NCBI GenBank assembly: GCA_903921605.1
Contig: CAIXQV010001131.1
Coordinates: forward strand, 1-6,274
Reading direction: 5' to 3'
Length of the DNA stretch: 6,274 bases
DNA from: an uncultured Planctomycetaceae bacterium
Lineage (GTDB): Bacteria > Planctomycetota > Planctomycetia > Planctomycetales > Planctomycetaceae
The notes below the pieces were generated by a model. The model worked only from the letters and a program-made list of their open reading frames with translations, was not told the origin of the DNA and ran no database searches. A program made the position numbers and the translations under genes. Positions 1-5,772 of the stretch are shown in pieces; positions within the stretch are counted from its first letter, which is position 1, and every line of letters begins with the position of its first letter.

Positions 1-670
1 CGTGATTCAGCCGACCCGCAGAGACGACCCGAATGAGTCTCGATGTTCCCTGCTGCGCTGGTCGAGTCCACCACTCGTTCTGAATCGGTGTTGCGGACTG
101 TTCAAGAATCAGCTCCACATCAACACCGTTGCGTTGAGTCTGAATCTTCTCATCGCGGATGCCGTAAAAGCGTTTGGCGGATTCTCGAGCTCCATCGGAG
201 ACGGCAAGGACTCGTGATGAGTTGTTATAAAGTCGATGCAGGATTCGTCGCTTGAACCACTGAAATCTTCCCGCGACCGGTGCAAAACCAATCTCCGGAT
301 CTGTCACAATCGTCGAAACATTTGGCACGCCCACACGCTGTGCGCCGGCGGCTGAGATGAGCGTCATCAGGAATGTGCGGTCATAGCTGACATCAGCCTT
401 GATCTCCTTCAGGAAAGCCGCAAAGTCCTTGACTCGACGCGAATGCATGAGCCCCGGCAGATAAATGCGGGATGAGGTCACTCGTTCTTCGAACGATGTG
501 ATTGGAACATCCGCGGGAACGAGATCCAGCAGGGGACCTGATCGATAGACGAGGTACAGAAATGGTTCAAACTTCTGCCGATCCAGATGTCGCAGAGCCA
601 ACACCAGTTGTCGCTCTGAGCCGCCGCCATGCATGGCTCCTATCGAAAAGACAACTCGAATTCGCGACAT
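1..670 (-). CDS. Family 4 glycosyltransferase, N-terminal part (cut by left edge)
   Basis: The gene reads leftward from ATG at 670-668 and stays open to the window edge, giving 223 residues with no stop. The start is fixed by an in-frame TGA about 12 bases upstream. An internal Met13 start would delete the first beta strand (RIRVVFSIG). Seen: the N-terminal Rossmann half of a GT-B enzyme, with the glycine-rich acceptor loop GGGSERQLV at residues 15-23, VLAVSDGARE near 154-163, and the typical linker RNGVDV at 180-185. The second Rossmann domain begins with RVVSAGR at about 214-220 and is then cut off. GT4 enzymes transfer a sugar from a nucleotide-sugar donor, usually to glycans of envelope polysaccharides or glycolipids, at the cytoplasmic side of the membrane. 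The donor-binding E-x7-E region lies outside the window, so donor and acceptor cannot be told. No clear Shine-Dalgarno site is visible. The family call is firm; the substrate is unknown. Confidence 0.87.
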   Translation of the reverse strand, partial: MSRIRVVFSIGAMHGGGSERQLVLALRHLDRQKFEPFLYLVYRSGPLLDLVPADVPITSFEERVTSSRIYLPGLMHSRRVKDFAAFLKEIKADVSYDRTFLMTLISAAGAQRVGVPNVSTIVTDPEIGFAPVAGRFQWFKRRILHRLYNNSSRVLAVSDGARESAKRFYGIRDEKIQTQRNGVDVELILEQSATPIQNEWWTRPAQQGTSRLIRVVSAGRLNH

Positions 671-797
671 GGGATCGGGGTTTCAGTAGGTACAAAAAAC
701 TCTGTTCTGAGCCTGAGGGAAGGACGATGCGATTGCGGAACCAGGAGTATGATAGCCAACGAGCAAAAGTAATTCCTGCTGCAAACACTTACTCCCC

Positions 798-934
798 TTG
801 GACTGCGGCAGCCTGCTGCCGCTTTCGTGCAGGCAGCCTGCTGCCAAACCACCGTTCTGCACTTGCCATAATTCAGAACGGTTGTCCACAGCAGGCTGTG
901 GAGCGGAAAGCTGCAGCGGGCTGCAGCAGTCCAA
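798..934. repeat. 137-nt palindromic (REP/MITE-like) hairpin element
   Basis: The ends are a perfect 9-bp inverted repeat, TTGGACTGC (798-806) and GCAGTCCAA (926-934). The pairing continues inward: 798-826 pairs with 906-934 with only two mismatches (807/925 and 820/912) and one G-T pair (814/918). On the same diagonal, 834-843 pairs with 889-898. One base off that diagonal, ACCGTTCTG (851-859) pairs with CAGAACGGT (874-882). The left arm carries two copies of GGCAGCCTGCTGCC (807-820 and 832-845), each itself a small hairpin. A further hairpin, CCACAGC-AG-GCTGTGG, lies at 886-901. The base of the stem is followed by an A-run, not a T-run, on the plus strand, and has no T-run on the minus strand, so an intrinsic terminator is unlikely. 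No transposase and no clear target-site duplication are seen. Best reading: a non-autonomous palindromic repeat, or a structured RNA if transcribed. Confidence 0.75.
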
Positions 935-966
935 AAAAGCGGCACGCTGAATCTCCTTTCGAAGCT

Positions 967-995
967 GTGACAATCGCTGGTATGGACTCTACACT
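967..995 (+). promoter_or_regulatory. Candidate sigma70-type promoter for mntR
   Basis: GTGACA (967-972, five of six matches to TTGACA) and TACACT (990-995, four of six to TATAAT) are separated by exactly 17 bases. A transcript would start near 1002 and carry a leader of about 64 bases before the GTG at 1066. The site lies just downstream of the palindrome, so the palindrome would not be in this transcript. The call rests on consensus matching only. Confidence 0.4.
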
Positions 996-1065
996 GCCGA
1001 CCAACTGTGCTGCCGTTGAAAATCTATTACCTTGAAAAGATCGAAAAACTCCACGAGATTTTTTT

Positions 1066-1485
1066 GTGAAAGAAACAAAGACCAGAACCAAAGGCCACGA
1101 GCGAACTCGTCGCGATCATGCGACCGAGCTGACGCAGGACTACGTAGAAGCCATCGCGGAGCTTCATGATCGCTTGGGAGAATGTCGAGTCCGAGATCTG
1201 GCCAAACGATTTGCGGTCAGCCACGTGACCGTCAATCGCGCTGTGGCCAGAATGAAGCGAGATGGCTACGTCGACACAGAGCCGTATGCTCCTGTGAGTC
1301 TCACCGAGAAAGGCCGCAGCCTGGCTCAGTTTTCCCAGCGTCGACACGAAATTGTGTATCAATTCCTGCTGGCTCTGGGAGTCAGTGAACGAACAGCATC
1401 CATCGACAGCGAAGGTATCGAACACCACGTTAGCGAAGAAACGCTGCGGGTGATGGAGAAGTTTGGCAAGAGTCACTCCGGTTAG
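1066..1485 (+). CDS. mntR: Manganese-dependent transcriptional repressor MntR (DtxR family)
   Basis: This 139-residue protein should bind Mn(II) and, as a dimer, repress manganese uptake genes or activate export genes in the cytoplasm. Seen: a basic, probably disordered tail (1-20), a winged helix-turn-helix (about 22-80, with DLAKRFAVSHVTVNRAV at 44-60), and a helical dimerisation/metal domain ending in EGIEHHVSEETL (116-127). The six ligands known from Bacillus subtilis MntR (Asp8, Glu11, His77, Glu99, Glu102, His103) map to D25, E28, H94, E116, E119 and H120. Aspartate at the first position favours a manganese regulator over an iron-type DtxR, and there is no C-terminal SH3-like domain. 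The length and the long N-terminal tail resemble the Escherichia coli type. The GTG start is chosen because an in-frame TGA lies at 1033-1035 and the next ATG is codon 63, inside the domain. The Shine-Dalgarno site is weak. No mntH or other transporter gene is adjacent. Confidence 0.93.
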   Translation: MKETKTRTKGHERTRRDHATELTQDYVEAIAELHDRLGECRVRDLAKRFAVSHVTVNRAVARMKRDGYVDTEPYAPVSLTEKGRSLAQFSQRRHEIVYQFLLALGVSERTASIDSEGIEHHVSEETLRVMEKFGKSHSG

Positions 1486-1766
1486 TGCTATGTCCGCAAT
1501 GTTCTGACGGATGCAGGGCGGGCCGAGCGACGCGAGTTCCTGCACCCCGGATGGTTCCAGTGATATGCATAGTCGGTGTTGGCAAGGTTGTTCTATGGCT
1601 GAACTTAATCGGCCGGTTTTGTGGTAGTGTGCCAGCGAACACTGATTTTCTCAAGATCCTTGCGACAGGGGCTGAAGATTCGTGCTGAGATAGTTGTTGA
1701 GGAGGAATTCTGCCAGTAGTCTGTATCAACTGCCTGCCCTCGTAACTTTCTTCTCCGGAGTCTGAC

Positions 1767-3320
1767 GTGATCGACTGGATCCGAAACCTTGTCAACGCCA
1801 ACGAGTCAGTATCCGACGAACTGAATTCAGATCTGATTCAGGAGCTGCGACGTTCGCTGCGAGGCTGCGAAGCATTGTATGTGGAAGGATCGCAGGTCTG
1901 TGCGGATTCCTGCCCGGAGCTGCTGACAGACGGACCGGAAAAGTTTTCCGAGCTGATGATCGATCTTCATCGTGGTCTGATGATCAAGATCTTCGTTGAG
2001 GTGGCTCAGTGTGATCAGGAGTGGCATGCTGCAGAACGTGCGGCGGCTCTGGTGCTGTTGAAGCATGTCTGGAGCATTGATGTTGATCGGGAGCAAATCG
2101 AAGAAGGACTCAGTAAGGCCGCAGAGCTGGCTGAAGCCCTGCACTGGGAAAGTTTGCTTGGTCCCTTTGTCCGTCTGCCACCCTTGCGCGAACAGCGAAC
2201 GGCACTGCTCACGTATGTTACGCGAGTAGCCAACATCATCGCCAAAATTGACGGCACAATTAACCCTGACGAGCGCACGGCGCTGGAGTCCATTTTCGCG
2301 TCTGTAAAGCGGGTGCTGAAGCAAAAGAATCCGGCGGAGTCGATGACAATAGAATCGTCCGGGACAAGTTCATCAGCTCAGGCAATGAGTGCCGTTGCGC
2401 AGATACAGCCAAAGAAAAAGCGTTCGCAGAAAGCTGACGGGCTGGAGGAAGATGTTAGTAAAAAGGAGGTTGAAACTCTTCCGAAGAAGACTCGGGAACA
2501 GATGCTTCAGGAAGCGACAGGTGAACTGAATACCCTGATCGGACTCGAGTCTGTGAAAGACGATCTGTCGCAACTTATCAACTTCCTGCAGGTGCAGGAG
2601 GAACGAAAGAAACACAACTTGCCGAAGACACAGGTCAGTCTTCACACTGTGTTTCAGGGAAATCCTGGCACAGGCAAGACAACGGTCGCGAGGATTATGG
2701 GCAAGGCCCTCGGAGGACTGGGGATTGTCGTCAAGGGACATACTGTCGAAACGGATCGCTCGGGACTTGTAGCAAAATTCGCTGGTCAGACCGGTCCCCG
2801 CGTGAACGAACGCGTTGACGAAGCGCTGGATGGAGTGCTGTTTGTTGACGAAGCGTATAGTTTGGTTTCAGAACAGGGTGATGATCAGTTTGGGCACGAG
2901 GCTGTGCAGGCTTTGCTGAAACGAATGGAGGACGACCGTCATCGCCTGGTCGTTATCGTCGCTGGATATCCCTCTCCGATGCAGGAGATGCTCCAGACAA
3001 ACCCAGGACTATCATCGCGTTTCCAAAGGACTTTGAGTTTCCCGGATTATACTGCGGACGAGCTGGTTGAGATTTTTGATGGCATGTGTCGGCGTGACCA
3101 TTATGTGTTTTCAGAAGCTGCCCGAAAAGCGTTGCGATCCACGTTTGAAGGACTCGTCCAGGAGAAGGACGAGCACTTTGGAAATGCCCGGCTGGCAAGA
3201 AATCTGTTCGAAAGCGCGGTGCGTCGATTGGCGAACCGAGTTGTCAGTGTCACGCCGCTGACCAGGGAAATGCTGACCACTTTGCAGGCCGAAGACATTC
3301 AATTTGGGGAAGACGATTGA
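1767..3320 (+). CDS. CbxX/CbbX-type AAA+ ATPase with TerB-like N-terminal region
   Basis: A 517-residue protein. The C-terminal half (about 250-515) is a CbxX/CfqX (CbbX, SpoVK-like) AAA+ module: Walker A GNPGTGKTT (298-306), a pore-loop-like KFAGQTG segment (337-343), Walker B VLFVDEAY (357-364), a VVIVAGY strand (395-401), a probable arginine finger in SSRFQR (R418), and sensor-2 GNARLARN (472-479). Such ATPases form hexamers that remodel protein substrates; CbbX reactivates inhibited Rubisco. No Rubisco gene is seen here, so the client is unknown. Residues about 60-185 are helical with two acidic motifs, one near 80-90 and KIDGTINPDE at 160-169, which recalls TerB-like domains. A charged linker (about 186-245) joins the parts. 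The GTG start has CGGAG seven bases upstream and an in-frame TAA at 1743-1745. The 281-base gap before it shows no gene. The 59-residue reading frame follows immediately and is probably co-transcribed. Confidence 0.93.
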   Translation: MIDWIRNLVNANESVSDELNSDLIQELRRSLRGCEALYVEGSQVCADSCPELLTDGPEKFSELMIDLHRGLMIKIFVEVAQCDQEWHAAERAAALVLLKHVWSIDVDREQIEEGLSKAAELAEALHWESLLGPFVRLPPLREQRTALLTYVTRVANIIAKIDGTINPDERTALESIFASVKRVLKQKNPAESMTIESSGTSSSAQAMSAVAQIQPKKKRSQKADGLEEDVSKKEVETLPKKTREQMLQEATGELNTLIGLESVKDDLSQLINFLQVQEERKKHNLPKTQVSLHTVFQGNPGTGKTTVARIMGKALGGLGIVVKGHTVETDRSGLVAKFAGQTGPRVNERVDEALDGVLFVDEAYSLVSEQGDDQFGHEAVQALLKRMEDDRHRLVVIVAGYPSPMQEMLQTNPGLSSRFQRTLSFPDYTADELVEIFDGMCRRDHYVFSEAARKALRSTFEGLVQEKDEHFGNARLARNLFESAVRRLANRVVSVTPLTREMLTTLQAEDIQFGEDD

Positions 3321-3323
3321 AGG

Positions 3324-3503
3324 ATGCGACGGCATTGTCGGTTCGAAACGCATCACTTGCTGCAAGGCCGGACGAAGACCGGAAAGCTGAAATATCCCGT
3401 CTCGAAAAAGACGGGACCGAATACGGTGGATGTGATCCCCGACGGCTACGAGTTGTTCGAGAATTCTGTCGATGCCATCATTCGACATCGTTCACAACTC
3501 TAA
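3324..3503 (+). CDS. Small basic protein of 59 residues, unknown function
   Basis: The frame starts with ATG three bases after the TGA of the AAA+ gene and in the same frame (TGA AGG ATG), and ends with TAA at 3501-3503. No good Shine-Dalgarno site is free: GAAGG directly abuts the ATG, so translation by re-initiation from the upstream gene is likely. The product is rich in Lys and Arg. It has a central segment KYPVSKKTGPN (23-33) and then a strand-turn pattern, VDVIPDGYELFEN (35-47). The IP-x-GYE motif and protein-like composition argue for a real gene. From memory, without a search, I associate this motif with the start of longer planctomycete hypothetical proteins, so this copy could be a shortened one. 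There is no signal peptide, membrane helix or cysteine pair. The position suggests a partner, adaptor or substrate of the ATPase, which is inference only. Function unknown. Confidence 0.62.
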   Translation: MRRHCRFETHHLLQGRTKTGKLKYPVSKKTGPNTVDVIPDGYELFENSVDAIIRHRSQL

Positions 3504-3574
3504 CTTTTCGCTACACCAGAAGTCGTGAGCGATCTGCGGCCGTCCCAGACTTCGGAGAGAACGGAGCATCTCCA

Positions 3575-5338
3575 TCACTCAACCAACTGCAGGCAAACTG
3601 CGGTCTTGCCGTTGCGGAGGTACAGTCGCTTATCTGCGATGATGGGATGGTTCCAGGTTTTGTCGTTGAGCATTGGCAGTCTTGAAAGCTCCGTCAGCTT
3701 TTCTGGCGTGGCTTGTAGCAGAACGAGGTCTCCGTTCTCCGCGGCGACGAGAATCTGGCCGGCTTTCTTCAGCAGCATCGCCTGACCAAAACCGTAACGG
3801 CCGCCCTGCCATTTGCGTTCTCCCGTTGCGGCATCAATGCAGGAGAAGATGGCCTGATTGAAACCGTAAACGCCGTTGTCAAACACAAGACTATCATTGA
3901 ACGAGGGACGCAGTTTCGTCGAGGTCCACGCTTCCGTAACCTTCCACTGATCATCGGTCTTGCTGACTTCCAGTCGAGCCGTGCCGACGCCATCCCCAAG
4001 GCCGACGATCAGACTTTCCGGGCCAATCTGCTGAGGGTCCACCATCGCCGGGCCTTTCCACAACTCTGGCTTGAATGTCCAAATTGCGGAGCCATCTTTC
4101 GGATCAATCGCATGTGCTCCTTTTCCGTCGCAGAAGACGACGACCGACTGGCCGCACAACGTCATCGGGCGAGCCGTGGTATAGTTCATGTCCGTCGAAG
4201 GGAAACCCCAGAGCGTGTTGCCCGTGGCACAGTCCATCGCGAGAAGTCCGTTCTTTCCTGGCCCGCCGGCGAAGATGATAAGCTTGTCTTCAAGGATGAG
4301 CGGTGAACTGGAGAATCCCCACATCGGAATCGGGGCCCCGAAATCGGTGACGAGATTCTTCTGCCAGACGACGGTGCCATCCATTTCATTCAGGCATGTC
4401 AGCAGTCCTGTTCCGCCGAGCGCATAGACTCGACCGTTCGCTACACTCGGCGTGCTGCGAGGGCCGGCTCCGGAGACAACTTCGTTAAAGCGAGTCCCAT
4501 CGGCATGCGTCCAGATCGGACGCCCGTCAGCCGCCGAATAGCAGGTTATGTGTTCCTTCTCGCCGCGTTGTTCCTGAGTAAATAACTTCTGATTGTTGTA
4601 CGTGAACGAACCCCATCCGGGTCCGATGGAGATTCGCCAAAGCTCTTTGGGTGGATTCGTTGTCCAGTCCAGCGGAGCGATCTCTTCATTCGACGAACCG
4701 TTGCCTTCGGGGCCTCGATACTGCGACCAGATGAGGTCATTCATCGGGCCATCAGCGTTTTCCGAAGTCTCGGGAGTGACTCCGGACCGTGGCGTCAACT
4801 CGGGCAGCGTGTCTTCATGTCGAGGACTCCATCGCCAACGGAACTCAGCATAGTAGTCGCCATCGAAGCCTTCGTTTCTGACAAGAGAAAAACTGCTCCA
4901 GCCGAGGCCAAGCAGGACGATGGCCAGAAGACAGCGGCGTGGAGCTAGTGACCAGATCGACAGAGCCAGCGTGATCATCAGCTCGGCCAGCGGAACTCCG
5001 TAAATCCACATCGTGGTTCGCAGAGCGTCATCGAACTCGCTGATCTGCGACGCTGCCAGAGGTGTGACGATTCCCGCAATCACCAGAGCCAGCTTTTCTC
5101 GCCAGCGGAGTCGGCTGGCGAACAGTAGCCAGATGGTGAATGCCAGCCCTGTGCCAAGTGGACCGGCCATCATGAAGATGAATCGCGGAAGGTTGCGAAT
5201 GGAAGGCGTCACTGTCAGGATCATCGCGACCAACTGCACGATCAGGATCCACCACGCTGGCCAGAGTCGCAGAGGATGCTTGCTTTCGACAGGGACAGAT
5301 TTCGTGTCTTCAGGTGCTTGTGGTAAGTCGGAAGTCAT
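3575..5338 (-). CDS. Membrane-anchored PQQ-like beta-propeller protein
   Basis: A 587-residue protein. Seen: a short polar N-terminus, then five hydrophobic segments at about 27-45, 53-74, 83-98, 111-131 and 136-152. Basic residues between segments 2 and 3 and between 4 and 5, and acidic ones between 3 and 4, place the C-terminus outside the cytoplasm. A linker (about 153-200) leads to WSQYRGPEGNG (204-214), the usual entry motif of planctomycete PQQ-like proteins. The propeller follows, with repeats of the type x-D-x-x-x-G-x-x-x-W: near 266-276, 315-325, 367-377, 410-420 and 500-510, plus two degenerate blades near 454-471 and 538-551. Quinoprotein dehydrogenases share this fold, but no PQQ-ligand set or heme motif (CxxCH) is visible, so enzymatic activity is doubtful; a binding or scaffold role in the envelope is as likely. 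The ATG at 5338 has no clear ribosome binding site. The gene converges on the 59-codon frame. Confidence 0.92.
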   Translation of the reverse strand: MTSDLPQAPEDTKSVPVESKHPLRLWPAWWILIVQLVAMILTVTPSIRNLPRFIFMMAGPLGTGLAFTIWLLFASRLRWREKLALVIAGIVTPLAASQISEFDDALRTTMWIYGVPLAELMITLALSIWSLAPRRCLLAIVLLGLGWSSFSLVRNEGFDGDYYAEFRWRWSPRHEDTLPELTPRSGVTPETSENADGPMNDLIWSQYRGPEGNGSSNEEIAPLDWTTNPPKELWRISIGPGWGSFTYNNQKLFTQEQRGEKEHITCYSAADGRPIWTHADGTRFNEVVSGAGPRSTPSVANGRVYALGGTGLLTCLNEMDGTVVWQKNLVTDFGAPIPMWGFSSSPLILEDKLIIFAGGPGKNGLLAMDCATGNTLWGFPSTDMNYTTARPMTLCGQSVVVFCDGKGAHAIDPKDGSAIWTFKPELWKGPAMVDPQQIGPESLIVGLGDGVGTARLEVSKTDDQWKVTEAWTSTKLRPSFNDSLVFDNGVYGFNQAIFSCIDAATGERKWQGGRYGFGQAMLLKKAGQILVAAENGDLVLLQATPEKLTELSRLPMLNDKTWNHPIIADKRLYLRNGKTAVCLQLVE

Positions 5339-5501
5339 TTGATGTTTCTGAATAGAAGTGTGCTCTGGAGGTCAGTGATTCTGACAATATGGTTAGCGAA
5401 GCGAAACTCCTGAGTCTCCCGAGAATCTAAGTAGAGAGCCAGAGGTTGGAATTTCTGTTTCCGTCGAGTCGAAAACGTCCAAATCCTGCCGAGAGGTGAC
5501 G

Positions 5502-5524
5502 AGACTTGATCGCGGGATCAGTCT
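5502..5524. repeat. Small hairpin
   Basis: AGAC (5502-5505) and TGATC (5507-5511) pair with GATCA (5516-5520) and GTCT (5521-5524). This gives a 9-bp stem with one bulged T and a GCGG loop. No T-run follows on either strand, so it is not an intrinsic terminator. It could be a protein-binding palindrome in this divergent promoter region, or chance. Confidence 0.4.
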
Positions 5525-5636
5525 TCAGTTCGGTCGTCGCCGTTACGATCGTCGCGTCGAGGTTACCTGAATCATGTCGCTGTATCCTGTCGTCTATGCC
5601 TTACGCCCGTTGGTCATAGCGTTTTCGATATCCATC

Positions 5637-5665
5637 TTGAATCAACGACATTGGCTGCGTACTAT
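5637..5665 (+). promoter_or_regulatory. Candidate promoter for the nucleotidyltransferase gene
   Basis: TTGAAT (5637-5642) and TACTAT (5660-5665) each match four of six consensus bases and are 17 bases apart. A transcript would start near 5672 with a leader of about 100 bases before the ATG at 5773. This is consensus matching only, and the individual matches are modest. Confidence 0.3.
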
Positions 5666-5772
5666 GCGATTCGCCCGCGTGTCGGCCAAGAAGGGCATTG
5701 AGAGTGCATCCAGAATTGTGCTGATGAATGTCATCTGCACCGGGTGTCTTCTCATGAATCCGACACTGTTTC

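Larger units (their letters stand above)
671..1065. other. Intergenic region between divergent glycosyltransferase and mntR genes
   Basis: This stretch separates two divergently transcribed genes. It holds the palindromic element at 798-934 and a candidate mntR promoter at 967-995, both listed separately. A 177-codon frame (502-1035, plus) crosses it, but that frame is antisense to the glycosyltransferase and runs through the palindrome. Its translation has no recognisable domain, so it is not called. From 671 to 797 I see no convincing gene, terminator or promoter. An AT-rich imperfect repeat just before the mntR GTG (about 1044-1065, A-run and CTC against GAGATTTTT) could be an operator but is weak. 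Confidence 0.6.
5339..5772. other. Intergenic region between divergent propeller and nucleotidyltransferase genes
   Basis: About 434 bases with no gene I can support. An 88-codon plus-strand frame (5574-5840) starts with a hydrophobic stretch and has a few cysteines. It overlaps the nucleotidyltransferase gene by 68 bases in another frame and has no recognisable domain. A minus-strand frame (5601-5804) overlaps the same gene. The region holds a small hairpin at 5502-5524 and a candidate promoter at 5637-5665, both listed separately. No tRNA, riboswitch or terminator is recognised. Confidence 0.6.

Noticed and set aside
798..934. CRISPR array suggested by the repeated 14-nt motif
   Set aside because: There are only two direct copies with an 11-base gap, they sit in one arm of a palindrome, and no cas gene is near.
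502..1035. 177-codon plus-strand open frame
   Set aside because: Its first part is antisense to the glycosyltransferase gene and its second part runs through the palindromic element. The translation shows no domain and an unnatural mix of Cys, Arg and Ala.
1027..1545. 172-codon minus-strand open frame
   Set aside because: It lies antisense to mntR over its whole length, and mntR has unmistakable family motifs.
1579..1609. Possible promoter for the ATPase gene (TTGGCA, CTTAAT)
   Set aside because: The spacing is 19 bases and the -10 match is weak, so it is not better than chance in this stretch.
3395..3416. Hairpin TCCCGTC / GACGGGA as a terminator
   Set aside because: The 7-bp stem has no T-run after it on either strand and lies inside the 59-codon gene, so it is more likely incidental.
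3317..3685. 122-codon plus-strand frame starting at TTG
   Set aside because: It overlaps the start of the 59-codon frame and 111 bases of the propeller gene on the other strand. Its sequence is low in recognisable structure, while the neighbouring frame gives a more protein-like product.
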